From Pseudomonadales bacterium (lineage in GTDB: Bacteria > Pseudomonadota > Gammaproteobacteria > Pseudomonadales > UBA7239), in contig JAWLAB010000002.1 of the NCBI GenBank assembly GCA_041395665.1, positions 1-64,000 of the forward strand: a stretch of 64,000 bases of DNA. The letters are read 5' to 3'. Below are positions 9,008 through 18,176 of this stretch, piece by piece; within the stretch, counting starts at the first letter, position 1, and every line of letters begins with the position of its first letter. Both the position numbers and the translations under genes were made by a program. The notes beneath the pieces are model-generated. The model saw nothing but the letters and a program-made list of their open reading frames with translations. It had not been told where the DNA came from and ran no database searches.

Positions 9008-10462
9008 TTACGGATTGTGGCGCGACAAAATCGTTTTGACGATGGAAGTCGTCGAACACTGATCGACAAAGGACAGCACTTTTACTTCACCGCCGTAAGC
9101 GCGAACGATAGGCGCACCGACGACTTGATCGGCGCTGTAATCGCCGCCTTTAACCAATACATCCGGCTTTAACAACTGCAACAAACGCTCAGGCGTGTCG
9201 TCCTCAAATACCACCACCCAATCCACCGCTTCTAAGCCTGCGAGCACTGCCATGCGACTTTCAGCCGATTGAATCGGGCGACCTTCGCCTTTCAAGCGCT
9301 TCACCGACGCATCAGAATTTACAGCAACGACCAAACGCTGCCCAAGTTTTTTAGCATCTTCCAAATAAGTCACATGCCCCGGATGCAATAAATCAAAACA
9401 ACCGTTAGTGAACACAATTTTTTCGCCGTTGTTGCGTGCATCATCCAAAGCAATTTGCAATTGATCTTCTGTCATCACACCGCGACCCACGCCATGCGCT
9501 TGACGCAGTGCCTGACGCAACTCGGGCCCGCTGATGGTAGCCGTACCCAATTTGCCGACCACAATGCCCGCTGCGACATTTGCCAACGCCACCGATTGCG
9601 GCAGCGCGATGTTGGCGGCAAGTGCAATAGCCAGCGTTGCAATCACGGTGTCACCTGCGCCCGTGACATCAAACACTTCGCGTGCTTGCGCCGGCAAATG
9701 CAGCGGATGTTGTTCCGCGTTGCGCTGCAACAGTGTCATGCCGTGTTCACCGCGCGTGACCAACAACGCCTGTAAATCCAACTGCTCGATTAACGCCAAG
9801 CCTTTTTGCACCAGCGTTTGTTCGTCACTGCATTCACCAACAACTGCTTCAAATTCATGCAAGTTGGGCGTGAGCAGTGTCGCGCCGCGATAACGCGCAA
9901 AATCTGTACCTTTGGGATCCACCAGCACCATTTTTTGAGCTTTTTTTGCAGCGACAATCATTGCAGGCGCATCGTGCAACGCACCTTTGTTGTAATCGGA
10001 TAACACCACCACACCGACATGGTTAAACAATGGAATTGCACGAGAGGCTAATGCAGCACTGTCTTGCGCAGAAAAACTTTCTTCAAAATCCATGCGCAAT
10101 AATTGTTGATGACGGCTGATGACGCGCAACTTGGTAATGGTTGGGTGCGTGGCGACGGTTTCAAAATCGCAATGTACCTGCGCCGCCTGCAAACGCTGCG
10201 CCAAAATTTTGGCTTCTTCATCCGCGCCCACTAAACCGAGCAGCGAAACACCGCCGCCCAGTGCGGCAATATTGAGCGCGACATTGCCTGCGCCGCCCGC
10301 GCGATCTTCGCGCTGCTGCACTTGCACAACGGGTACTGGCGCTTCAGGTGAAATACGCGCGGTTGCGCCGTGCCAATAGCGATCCAACATCACATCGCCC
10401 ACGACCAATACTTGTGCACCGTTAAATTGTGGCGGGGAAATCCATTGTTTATCGCTAGGCAT
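9008..10462 (-). CDS. hldE: Bifunctional heptose-7-phosphate kinase / heptose-1-phosphate adenylyltransferase
   Basis: Makes ADP-heptose for the lipopolysaccharide inner core by catalysing two steps of the pathway. Residues 1-320 are a PfkB/ribokinase-type domain (VGDVMLDRYWHG; DRAGGAGNVALN; FDVTGAGDTVIATLA, which holds the catalytic Asp). Residues from about 345 are a cytidylyltransferase-like domain (FTNGCFDLLHPGHVTYLE, with the HxGH-type motif). At 484 residues it is the full fused form. It implies that the organism makes heptose-containing LPS, in line with lpxH elsewhere in the window. It is convergent with yhdP. Confidence 0.95.
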   Translation of the reverse strand: MPSDKQWISPPQFNGAQVLVVGDVMLDRYWHGATARISPEAPVPVVQVQQREDRAGGAGNVALNIAALGGGVSLLGLVGADEEAKILAQRLQAAQVHCDFETVATHPTITKLRVISRHQQLLRMDFEESFSAQDSAALASRAIPLFNHVGVVVLSDYNKGALHDAPAMIVAAKKAQKMVLVDPKGTDFARYRGATLLTPNLHEFEAVVGECSDEQTLVQKGLALIEQLDLQALLVTRGEHGMTLLQRNAEQHPLHLPAQAREVFDVTGAGDTVIATLAIALAANIALPQSVALANVAAGIVVGKLGTATISGPELRQALRQAHGVGRGVMTEDQLQIALDDARNNGEKIVFTNGCFDLLHPGHVTYLEDAKKLGQRLVVAVNSDASVKRLKGEGRPIQSAESRMAVLAGLEAVDWVVVFEDDTPERLLQLLKPDVLVKGGDYSADQVVGAPIVRAYGGEVKVLSFVDQCSTTSIVKTILSRHNP

Positions 10463-10522
10463 ACCGTTTTACTTTCCGCAAAAATTTTTTTTCAAAATCT
10501 TTTCAAAAATTACCAGTGCACA

Positions 10523-11002
10523 TTACATGTACAGCATGACCATTTCATACACCACTGCCGGCCTGTCTTGGCCGACGATATGAATCGCACCTGCTAAAGT
10601 CATTTGTGTGCCTTTAGGCCCACCTTCAACACTGGCAACACGCATGTGTTGATGAATGGTTGAACCCGCTGGCACATTGCCGGTGAAGCGCACTTTGTTG
10701 ACGCCATAATTCACAGCATTGCGATAGCCAACAATTTCATACGAAGGCGGAATACGCATCTGCGCCATTAAAACCAGCGTGAGAAAACCGTGTGCAATCG
10801 GCGCGCCAAATGGGCTTTCTTTTTTGCAGCGTTCGACATCCAAATGTATCCAGTTGTGATCATTGGTGAGATCAGCAAACTGCTGAATAATTTCCTGCGT
10901 CACCGTGAATGCATTGCTCCACTCGCCCCACTGATCGGAAACCAAAGTTTGTAATGCTGCCACATCATCAAAACGATACTGTTGTACTGATAGCTGTTGC
11001 AT
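10523..11002 (-). CDS. MaoC family dehydratase (enoyl-CoA hydratase-like)
   Basis: A 159-residue hot-dog-fold protein of the MaoC/PhaJ type, probably hydrating an enoyl-CoA or enoyl-ACP. The hydratase motif is visible: a DxNxxH-like segment (LTNDHNWIHLD) followed by FGAPIAHGFLTLVLM. The start is the ATG at 11002 (MQQLSVQQYRF); the open frame continues 221 codons upstream, antisense through nadD, and that part is discarded. It is divergent from nadD, with 89 bases between the starts. The exact substrate cannot be read from the sequence; fatty-acid or PHA-related acyl-CoA is the usual guess for this family. Confidence 0.8.
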   Translation of the reverse strand: MQQLSVQQYRFDDVAALQTLVSDQWGEWSNAFTVTQEIIQQFADLTNDHNWIHLDVERCKKESPFGAPIAHGFLTLVLMAQMRIPPSYEIVGYRNAVNYGVNKVRFTGNVPAGSTIHQHMRVASVEGGPKGTQMTLAGAIHIVGQDRPAVVYEMVMLYM

Positions 11003-11091
11003 CGACGGTTTTCTCCCAGCGCATAAGAATAAGCGAGCAATTCTAGCAGTGTGCACCGCTATAATCGCGCAAAGCCTTTTGTTGGATTCCC

Positions 11092-11754
11092 ATGCATATT
11101 CTGTTTGGCGGCAGCTTTGACCCCATCCACACAGGACATTTAGCGACAGCCGAAGCAGTGCGCGTTGCACTCCATGCCAAACAAGCCGCACTGCTGCCCG
11201 CCGCCCGTTCACCCTTGAAATCCGCAGGCACTGCTGACCATCACCGCTTGGCGATGCTGCGCTGTGCAATACAAGACTACTCAGCGCTGACGATTGATGA
11301 GCGCGAGCTGCGTCGCCCACCGCCCTCCTACACCGTCGATACCTTGTGCGAAATACGCGGTGAGTTGGGAGAGCAAGTGCCGCTGATTTGGATTTTGGGT
11401 ACGGATGCACTCGCCGGTTTGGCGCAGTGGAAAGCGTGGCAATCGCTGCTGCAATTGGCGCACTTGGTGGTGATTGATCGCCCAGACCTACCCAGCCAGC
11501 CCAGTGCAGAAGTGGCGGCTTGGCTGGCAACACAAACCCGTGCGGAGCAGCCCGATCAGCTACAATGCCGTGCACACGGATTATGGCTGCGCATGGCTTT
11601 GCCACCGCAACCTTTTTCCTCCACCAGCATTCGCAAACAACTGACGCAGCGCAGTGCGCAATCACACAAACCGGATGGTTTACCCGCGCGTGTTTGGCAA
11701 TACATTCTCAACCACCAACTCTACGCCTCTGACGAGATACAAAACATCCCATGA
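11092..11754 (+). CDS. nadD: Nicotinate-nucleotide adenylyltransferase
   Basis: Adenylates nicotinate mononucleotide to deamido-NAD in NAD biosynthesis. The N-terminal GGSFDPIHTGHL is the nucleotidyltransferase signature, and the C-terminal SSTSIRKQL is the ISSTxIR-type ATP-binding motif. Length is 220 residues, normal. It opens a plus-strand operon: its stop overlaps the start of rsfS by four bases, followed by rlmH, mrdA, mrdB, mltB and rlpA, an order conserved across gammaproteobacteria. nadB, an earlier step of the same pathway, lies at 18.2 kb. Confidence 0.95.
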   Translation: MHILFGGSFDPIHTGHLATAEAVRVALHAKQAALLPAARSPLKSAGTADHHRLAMLRCAIQDYSALTIDERELRRPPPSYTVDTLCEIRGELGEQVPLIWILGTDALAGLAQWKAWQSLLQLAHLVVIDRPDLPSQPSAEVAAWLATQTRAEQPDQLQCRAHGLWLRMALPPQPFSSTSIRKQLTQRSAQSHKPDGLPARVWQYILNHQLYASDEIQNIP

Positions 11755-12542
11755 AAAAGAAATCTACTGCCACAAATCCTTCACTGCTGTCGATCATCAT
11801 CAACGCTTTAGAAGATCTCAAAGCGCAAGATATTCTCATCATTGATGTGACAAATTTATCGGATGTGATGGACACGCTGATCATCGCCAGCGGCTCTTCC
11901 AATCGCCAAGTGCGCGGTATTGCACAGCACGCGGCCGAAGAAACTAAAAAACAAGGTATGCGTGCACTCGGCACCGAAGGCTTAGACGATGGCGAATGGG
12001 CGCTGGTCGATTTCGGCGATGTGGTATTGCATGTCATGCAACCGGAAACGCGCAGTTTTTATGATTTGGAAAAACTGTGGTTGATTCCAGGTACTAGCAG
12101 CACTATTGATATCAGCAGCATCAAACCCGCAAAAAAATCGGCAGCCAAAAAAACAACTGCGACAAAAACAGCCAGTACAAAAAAACCTGTCGCTGCGAAA
12201 AAACCTTCGGCACCTTCGCGCGCGAAAACAGCAAAAACCACAACGCGCAAAAAAGAAGACAGCGATGTGCTTGTCAGCCAATCGGATGCCAGCAAAGCGC
12301 GCAGAAGAAAAGCCGCTACGAAGCCTGTCGCTAAAAAACCCGTCGCAAAAAATACAGCAACGACAAAAGCAGCACCCGCCAAAGCTGGCACTTACGCCAA
12401 AACCGGTACGCGCAAACCAGCAACCGCTAAATCAGCACCTGTCGCGGCCAGCAAAAAGCCAGCTATTAAAAAGCCAGCAGCCAAAAAACCAGCGGTCAGC
12501 AAAAGTGCTACCAGCAAACCGCGTGCACCTAAAAAATCTTGA
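11751..12542 (+). CDS. rsfS: Ribosomal silencing factor RsfS with a long Lys/Ala/Pro-rich tail
   Basis: Binds uL14 on the large subunit and blocks subunit joining in stationary phase. Residues 1 to about 115 are a complete RsfS domain (ALEDLKAQDILIIDV; FIIASG-like TLIIASGSSNRQV; DDGEWALVDFGDVVLHVM). The protein then continues for about 145 residues of low-complexity basic sequence, rich in Lys, Ala, Pro, Thr and Ser, with many KKPA/AKKP units like bacterial histone H1-like or AlgP tails. The family is usually about 105-120 residues, so the tail more than doubles it. The tail keeps the same frame to the stop and sits directly before rlmH. What the tail does is unknown; nucleic-acid binding is a guess. 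Confidence 0.9.
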   Translation: MKKKSTATNPSLLSIIINALEDLKAQDILIIDVTNLSDVMDTLIIASGSSNRQVRGIAQHAAEETKKQGMRALGTEGLDDGEWALVDFGDVVLHVMQPETRSFYDLEKLWLIPGTSSTIDISSIKPAKKSAAKKTTATKTASTKKPVAAKKPSAPSRAKTAKTTTRKKEDSDVLVSQSDASKARRRKAATKPVAKKPVAKNTATTKAAPAKAGTYAKTGTRKPATAKSAPVAASKKPAIKKPAAKKPAVSKSATSKPRAPKKS

Positions 12543-12556
12543 TCGACTAAGCACCG

Positions 12557-13024
12557 ATGAAACTCACGCTCGTCGCTGTCGGCACGCGTATGCCGTCATG
12601 GGTACAGGCAGGCTACGAGGATTACGCCAAACGCCTGCCGCGTGACTGCTCTCTGTCGTTGCGTGAAATTCCTCTGGCGACACGCGGCAAAAACACAGAC
12701 ACCGCGCGCGCGATTGAGAAAGAAAGCGAAGCCATGCTCGCCGCGATTCCCGCTCAAGAACGCGTGATTGCGCTAGACATCCCCGGCAAACCACAAACCA
12801 CCGCATCGATGGCAGACGCACTGCGCACTTGGCAAATGCAAGGTGGCAACACCAGCTTTTTAATCGGCGGGCCTGACGGTCTTTCCTCCGCTTGCATTAC
12901 GCGCGCGCAAGAAAGTTGGTCGCTATCGGGTTTAACGCTGCCGCATCCGTTGGTGCGCATTGTGTTGGCCGAGCAGCTGTATCGCGCTTGGTCGCTGCTC
13001 AACAATCACCCCTACCACCGCTGA
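12557..13024 (+). CDS. rlmH: 23S rRNA pseudouridine-1915 N3-methyltransferase RlmH
   Basis: SPOUT-class methyltransferase that modifies pseudouridine 1915 in helix 69 of 23S rRNA on the assembled ribosome. Family features: N-terminal MKLTLVAVGTRMPSWV, the knot region FLIGGPDGLS, and C-terminal LPHPLVRIVLAEQLYRAW with a final HPYHR. Length is 155 residues, as expected. It follows rsfS by 14 bases, the usual arrangement. Confidence 0.95.
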   Translation: MKLTLVAVGTRMPSWVQAGYEDYAKRLPRDCSLSLREIPLATRGKNTDTARAIEKESEAMLAAIPAQERVIALDIPGKPQTTASMADALRTWQMQGGNTSFLIGGPDGLSSACITRAQESWSLSGLTLPHPLVRIVLAEQLYRAWSLLNNHPYHR

Positions 13025-13033
13025 TTTTTTGCC

Positions 13034-14953
13034 GTGGCCACGCATTCTTCACATTACGCACAAACGCTGCTGTCAGAAAATAAAAGCAGCGAGCGCAGCT
13101 TGTTTGCTGGGCGATTGAAATTTGTTGTCGTGCTGATTTTTTTGCTCGCCATCGTATTGCTCGCGCGTTATTACCTGCTGCAAATTGTGCGCAATGATCA
13201 CTTCACCACGCAGTCGGACGCCAACCGCATTCACACCATGGCCATTCCACCTGCGCGCGGTGTGATTCAAGATTTAGAAGGCACTGTGCTGGCGCAAAGT
13301 AAGCCGAGTTTCACGCTGGAAATTATCAAAGAGCGCGTGCAAGACATGGATTACACGCTGCGCGAACTGCAACAAGTTTTGCAATTGGATGATGCAGAAA
13401 TTGCGCGTTTTCGCGATCGCCTCAAACGCAGACAGCGCCCTTTTGAAGGCGTGATGTTGCGCGGCAATCTCAACGATGAACAAATTGCTTTGGTTGCCGT
13501 GAATCGCTATCGCCTCCCTGGCGTGGAAGTCACTGCCGAGTTGGTGCGCGATTATCCTTTTGGTGATTTATTTGCACACAGCATCGGCTATGTGGGCCGC
13601 ATCAACGAAAAAGAGTTGCGGAAAATTGAAGAGGAAGGAGAAGAGGAAAGCTATTACGGTATTTTTTCGATGGGCAAAGTCGGCATCGAAAAATATTACG
13701 AAAAAACTTTATTAGGTATACCGGGGGCGCAGAATGTTGAGACCGATGTGCGTGGACGCATTTTGCGCACACTGGATCGCAAAGATCCGGTGCGCGGTAA
13801 AACACTCACGCTGTACCTTGATGTGCGCATGCAGCGCGCTGCCGTTGAGGCCTTAGCGGGTAGGCGTGGCGCAGTGGTGGCGATTGATGTGAACACCGGC
13901 GGTGTGGTCACCGCAGTGAGTAATCCTTCGTTTGATCCCAATTTATTTGTTGCTGGCATCAGCGGTAAGGATTATGGCGCACTGCGCGATTCGCCCGACC
14001 TTCCTTTGCTCAACCGTATAATCGCCGGTGAATATCCTCCTGGCTCCACCATCAAGCCTCTCCTCGTGTTGGCAGGTTTAGAAAGCGGCGTGGTGACACC
14101 AGAGACGCAATTCGCGGACCCTGGCTACTTCCAGCTTCCGGGTCAAACGCGCAAATTTCGCGACTGGAAAAAAGGAGGGCACGGTGGAGGCATCAATGCG
14201 CACCTCGCTATCGCACAGTCCTGCGATATCTATTTCTACCAGCTCGCCCACCGCATGGGCATTGATCGTATGCACGATTTTCTAGCCCCTTTTGATCTCG
14301 GCCAACCGACGCAAGTGGATCTCAGCGGCGAACGCAAAGGCGTGCTGCCCTCGCGCGAATGGAAGCGCAAACGCTTCAAACAGGCGTGGTATCCGGGTGA
14401 CACCATCAATGCAGGCATTGGCCAAGGCTACCACCTCGCCACGCCCATGCAGCTAGCACAGGCCACGGCCACGCTGGCGCGGCGCGGTATACGCATACGG
14501 CCACATTTGGTCAAAGCAATAGACGGCGTCGATGTACTCCCCACCTTTGATCCACCCATCTTGCTGAATAACCCGCGCAACTGGGATGTCGCCATTGGCG
14601 GCATGCACGAAGTGGCACAAGGGCCGCGCGGTACGGCGCGCAAAGCCTTTTTAGGCGTGCCCTACACCGTGGCAGGTAAAACGGGAACGGCGCAGGTGGT
14701 GGGCATTGCGCAGAATGAAAAATACGACGCCGCAAAACTCGCCGAACGCCAGCGCGATCACGGCCTGTTTGTTGCCTTTGCTCCCGTGGACAAACCTCAA
14801 ATAGCCGTAGCGGTGATTGTTGAAAACGGCAACAGCGGTTCAGGCGCTGCCGCCCCTGTTGCACGCAAAGTGTTCGACGCTTGGCTGCTTGGGCAAACGC
14901 CAACGGAAGCTTCAACGCCTGAATCCACCCCAGACAACGGAGCGGAAGAATGA
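13034..14953 (+). CDS. mrdA: Penicillin-binding protein 2 (peptidoglycan transpeptidase)
   Basis: Class B transpeptidase of the elongasome that cross-links lateral-wall peptidoglycan in partnership with RodA. There is one N-terminal membrane anchor (about residues 28-48), a pedestal domain, then the transpeptidase domain with the active-site SxxK in PPGSTIKP (serine near residue 338), SCD in the AQSCDIYFY segment, and KTG in VAGKTGTAQV. The start is a GTG at 13034, 9 bases after rlmH. Length is 639 residues. Its stop overlaps the start of rodA by four bases, suggesting translational coupling. Confidence 0.95.
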   Translation: MATHSSHYAQTLLSENKSSERSLFAGRLKFVVVLIFLLAIVLLARYYLLQIVRNDHFTTQSDANRIHTMAIPPARGVIQDLEGTVLAQSKPSFTLEIIKERVQDMDYTLRELQQVLQLDDAEIARFRDRLKRRQRPFEGVMLRGNLNDEQIALVAVNRYRLPGVEVTAELVRDYPFGDLFAHSIGYVGRINEKELRKIEEEGEEESYYGIFSMGKVGIEKYYEKTLLGIPGAQNVETDVRGRILRTLDRKDPVRGKTLTLYLDVRMQRAAVEALAGRRGAVVAIDVNTGGVVTAVSNPSFDPNLFVAGISGKDYGALRDSPDLPLLNRIIAGEYPPGSTIKPLLVLAGLESGVVTPETQFADPGYFQLPGQTRKFRDWKKGGHGGGINAHLAIAQSCDIYFYQLAHRMGIDRMHDFLAPFDLGQPTQVDLSGERKGVLPSREWKRKRFKQAWYPGDTINAGIGQGYHLATPMQLAQATATLARRGIRIRPHLVKAIDGVDVLPTFDPPILLNNPRNWDVAIGGMHEVAQGPRGTARKAFLGVPYTVAGKTGTAQVVGIAQNEKYDAAKLAERQRDHGLFVAFAPVDKPQIAVAVIVENGNSGSGAAAPVARKVFDAWLLGQTPTEASTPESTPDNGAEE

Positions 14954-16092
14954 ACGCTGGGCATGATTTTATTCGCCAGCTCCCATCTACCGGTGCGATT
15001 CATCGTACTGGATGGCAGCGCCTGCACATTGACCCTGTGCTGCTACTGCTGCTGCTAGCTATCGCAGGCTATGGCTTGTTCGTTCTTTACAGCGCCGCCG
15101 AAGACCACCTGATCGCCATGGAAAAACAGGGCGGCTTCTTCGTTTTGGGCTTTGTGATCATGCTAATCGTCGCGCAAATCAGCCAAAGTTCGTTGCGTGT
15201 AATTGCACCGGTGCTGTACGGCGTAGGCGTGCTCCTGGTGATCGCCGTCGCCATTTTTGGCGAGATATCGATGGGCGCGCAGCGCTGGTTGGATATCCCG
15301 GGCCTGCCGCGCTTTCAGCCCTCTGAAATCCTGAAAGTTGGCTTGCCATTAATGCTTGCGACCTACTTCCACGATCGCAGCACACCGCCGCGCTTCAAGC
15401 ATATTTTTTGGTCGCTGGTGATGATTTTGGTACCGGTGGTGCTGATCGTAGAGCAGCCAGATCTCGGCACCGGCATACTCGTGCTCTCCTCTGGCTTGAT
15501 CGTGTTGTTCATGGCAGGGCTCAACTGGGCCTACATTGCCGCCGCCGCCACCCTCGCTGCCGCTATGGCGCCGATCATGTGGTTTTTTGTCATGCACGAT
15601 TACCAACACAAACGCGTGTTGATGTTGTTTGATCCCGAGTCCGACAAACTCGGCGCAGGCTGGAACATCATCCAATCACAAACGGCGATAGGTTCTGGTG
15701 GCTGGGCCGGCAAAGGCTGGCAACAGGGTACGCAATCACAGCTCAATTTCTTGCCAGAAAGCCACACGGATTTCATCATCGCCGTGTTGTCGGAAGAGCT
15801 GGGCTATCGCGGCGTGATTGTGCTGCTCTGTCTCTACTTATTGATTGTGATGCGCGGCCTGTGGATCAGTTGGCACGCACAAGAAACTTTTGGGCGATTA
15901 CTCGGCAGCACCATCAGCATTACTTTTTTTCTGTACGCTTTTGTTAACATGGGCATGGTAGCTGGCTTGTTGCCTATCGTCGGTGTTCCTCTACCGCTGA
16001 TCAGCCAAGGCGGCACCGCTATTGTAATTTTGATGATTGGTTTTGGTATTTTGATGGCAATCAGCACTGAGAAAAAAAGGCCGGTTTACTGA
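14950..16092 (+). CDS. mrdB: Rod shape-determining glycosyltransferase RodA
   Basis: SEDS-family peptidoglycan polymerase that works with PBP2 in cell elongation. It is a 380-residue polytopic protein with about ten helices. Conserved SEDS segments include FQPSEILKVGLP, EQPDLGTG (the catalytic Asp region), QSQTAIGSGGWAGKGW, LPESHTDFIIAVLSEELG and VGVPLPLISQGGT. It is coupled to mrdA at the start and to mltB at the end, where the stop and the next ATG share a base. Confidence 0.95.
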   Translation: MNAGHDFIRQLPSTGAIHRTGWQRLHIDPVLLLLLLAIAGYGLFVLYSAAEDHLIAMEKQGGFFVLGFVIMLIVAQISQSSLRVIAPVLYGVGVLLVIAVAIFGEISMGAQRWLDIPGLPRFQPSEILKVGLPLMLATYFHDRSTPPRFKHIFWSLVMILVPVVLIVEQPDLGTGILVLSSGLIVLFMAGLNWAYIAAAATLAAAMAPIMWFFVMHDYQHKRVLMLFDPESDKLGAGWNIIQSQTAIGSGGWAGKGWQQGTQSQLNFLPESHTDFIIAVLSEELGYRGVIVLLCLYLLIVMRGLWISWHAQETFGRLLGSTISITFFLYAFVNMGMVAGLLPIVGVPLPLISQGGTAIVILMIGFGILMAISTEKKRPVY

Positions 16093-17135
16093 TGAACAAC
16101 ATGCTCGCTCGTATTGTGTCTCGCTTTCATTCCAGTTTATTTTTGTTGTCTGCCGCACTGCTATCCACTAGCCACACGCAAGCAGGTGACTACGCTCAAC
16201 GCCCCGATGTGCAAGCATTTGCCGATGAGATGCAATCACGCTATCAATTCAAAAAAGCCGATGTATTAGCGGTTCTATCGAAAGCAGAAAAAAAACAAGC
16301 CATTTTGGACGCAATTGCCAGACCCGCAGAAAAAGCCAAGCCATGGAAAGACTACCGCAAAATTTTTCTCACCGGTGCGCGCATTGAAAACGGTGCTGAC
16401 TTTTGGCTGACACACGAACAAATCCTGCAAGAAGTCTCCAATACTTATCGTGTAGAACCGGAAATGATCGTCGCCATCATCGGCATCGAAACCAGTTACG
16501 GAAAAAACACCGGCAGCTATCGCGTAATTGATGCGCTATCCACTTTGGCTTTTGACTACCCGCCACGCTCACCTTTTTTTCGCAAAGAATTACAAAACTT
16601 TTTCTTACTGGCGCGCGAACAGAAAAAAGACCCACTGGCGCTAACAGGCTCCTATGCTGGCGCGATGGGTTACGGGCAATTTATGCCGTCCAGCTACCGC
16701 AACTACGCCGCTGACTACGACAAAGACGGCTTTGCCGATATCTGGAGCAACACCCGCGATGCCATCGCCAGTGTCGCCAACTACTTCAAACAACACGGCT
16801 GGCAAACGGGTGAACCCGTGCTGGTGCGCGCTAACACCATCGCCAGCGTAGATCCCAGCTTGCTCGCCAACACCACAGGTTTCAAACCACAGTTGTCGCT
16901 GGAAGACATCGCGCTGCGCGGTGCCTCTCCCGTGGTGGGCGGCTTGGGCAATGACCGCAAAGCTGTGTTGATCAGCCAAGAGGGTGACTACGGCACAGAA
17001 TACTGGTTGGGCTTCAACAACTTCTATACCATCACGCGCTACAACAACAGCAGCATGTACGCGATGGCCGCTTTTCAGCTGGCTGATGCCATCAAAGCGG
17101 AATACCAGCAGCGTAAAAAGCTCGCTTCCCACTAA
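16092..17135 (+). CDS. mltB: Lytic murein transglycosylase B
   Basis: Cleaves peptidoglycan glycan strands with formation of 1,6-anhydro-muramic acid. The N-terminus is a signal-type sequence (hydrophobic LFLLSAALLS, then THTQAGD-like cleavage region); no convincing lipobox cysteine is seen, so it is likely periplasmic or soluble. The catalytic glutamate lies in IIGIETSYGKNTG (near residue 133), and GAMGYGQFMPSSYRNYA is the typical SLT-2/MltB segment. Length is 347 residues. Sits between rodA and rlpA in the cell-wall block. Confidence 0.92.
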   Translation: MNNMLARIVSRFHSSLFLLSAALLSTSHTQAGDYAQRPDVQAFADEMQSRYQFKKADVLAVLSKAEKKQAILDAIARPAEKAKPWKDYRKIFLTGARIENGADFWLTHEQILQEVSNTYRVEPEMIVAIIGIETSYGKNTGSYRVIDALSTLAFDYPPRSPFFRKELQNFFLLAREQKKDPLALTGSYAGAMGYGQFMPSSYRNYAADYDKDGFADIWSNTRDAIASVANYFKQHGWQTGEPVLVRANTIASVDPSLLANTTGFKPQLSLEDIALRGASPVVGGLGNDRKAVLISQEGDYGTEYWLGFNNFYTITRYNNSSMYAMAAFQLADAIKAEYQQRKKLASH

Positions 17136-17189
17136 CCGCAATCGCACAGGCGATCGCACAGCAAGCCCCGCCAAACCACGGAGCCCATC

Positions 17190-18140
17190 GTGATGAGCAA
17201 CCTGAACACCTCTTTTACCCACCACGGCTCGCGCACAAAACTGCTGCGCGGTCTGCTTATTATTTTCGCCAGCCTCTCACTGTTCGCACTGAACGGCTGT
17301 ACAAGTGGCTCAAGTAGCAGCAGTAGCGGCGGCCGTTACGCACTGGATCAAGACGGCATGCCCGATGATGGCCGTATCCTCGATCCAGACAACATCCCCG
17401 ATGCTGTGCCGAAACTGGAGCCACGCACCGCCGCTGGCAACAAATCGCCCTACACCGTACTCGGCGAAACTTATCAGGTGATGCCAGAGAGCAACGGCTA
17501 TAGCGCCGTGGGCAAAGTGTCGTGGTACGGCAAAAAATTCCACGGCTACAAAACATCCAACGGTGAAATTTATGACTTGTACAAAATGACCGCCGCTCAC
17601 CGTACATTGCCCATTCCTAGCTATGTACGCGTGACGAATCTCGCCAATAACCGCACAGCGATAGTGCGCGTCAATGATCGTGGACCATTTCACTCCGAGC
17701 GCATCATGGATCTCTCTTACGCTGCCGCCGTGAAGCTCGACATCGTACGCAGCGGCACAGCCAGAGTGCGGCTCGAAGCCATCGACCCATCCAATTATCG
17801 ACAAGCCTCGCATGAAGCCGCGCAAGACCACTTACCCAATACAGGCAAAAAACTACCCACTGTTGCCCCCAAAATAAGTAGCAACTCACACGATATTCCA
17901 CAGAAAACACCCGCTGCACACACCGATACCTATTTACAAGCCGGTGCATTTCGTCAACAAGATTCTGCACTCGCACTGCGCGACCAATTGATTCAGTTGA
18001 CAGGAAAACCCGTCAGCGTGGACAACATCGGCGGCTATTTCAAAGTGCGTATCGGCCCCTTAGATCCTAGCGAAACACACAACATCAGCGAATTATTGAT
18101 GCAGCGTAATCTGCCAAAACCGCAAGTGGTTTATTTTTAA
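17190..18140 (+). CDS. rlpA: Septal ring lytic transglycosylase RlpA family lipoprotein with SPOR domain
   Basis: Outer-membrane lipoprotein; in Pseudomonas RlpA is a lytic transglycosylase acting on naked (stem-less) glycan strands. The lipobox is LNGC (Cys 37), followed by a Ser/Gly linker. The double-psi beta-barrel domain holds GKVSWYGKKFHGYKTSNGE, KMTAAHRTLP and VRVNDRGPFHSERIMDLSYA, with the conserved His and Asp. The C-terminal SPOR domain (YLQAGAFRQQDSAL; GGYFKVRIGPL) targets denuded septal peptidoglycan. The start may be the GTG at 17190 or the adjacent ATG at 17193; a GGAG lies just upstream. Confidence 0.93.
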   Translation: MMSNLNTSFTHHGSRTKLLRGLLIIFASLSLFALNGCTSGSSSSSSGGRYALDQDGMPDDGRILDPDNIPDAVPKLEPRTAAGNKSPYTVLGETYQVMPESNGYSAVGKVSWYGKKFHGYKTSNGEIYDLYKMTAAHRTLPIPSYVRVTNLANNRTAIVRVNDRGPFHSERIMDLSYAAAVKLDIVRSGTARVRLEAIDPSNYRQASHEAAQDHLPNTGKKLPTVAPKISSNSHDIPQKTPAAHTDTYLQAGAFRQQDSALALRDQLIQLTGKPVSVDNIGGYFKVRIGPLDPSETHNISELLMQRNLPKPQVVYF

Positions 18141-18176
18141 CACCTGCATTATTTTTCATTTTTTTGCTCTCACATC

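Noticed and set aside
11003..11665. A 221-codon extension of the MaoC gene antisense to nadD
   Set aside because: The extension has no dehydratase features, runs through the whole of nadD, and the MaoC domain starts cleanly at ATG 11002.
12120..12540. Possible tandem DNA repeat or CRISPR-like array in the rsfS tail
   Set aside because: The repetition is at the level of Lys/Ala/Pro codons with irregular spacing; no constant repeat-spacer unit is present. No CRISPR array was seen in the window.
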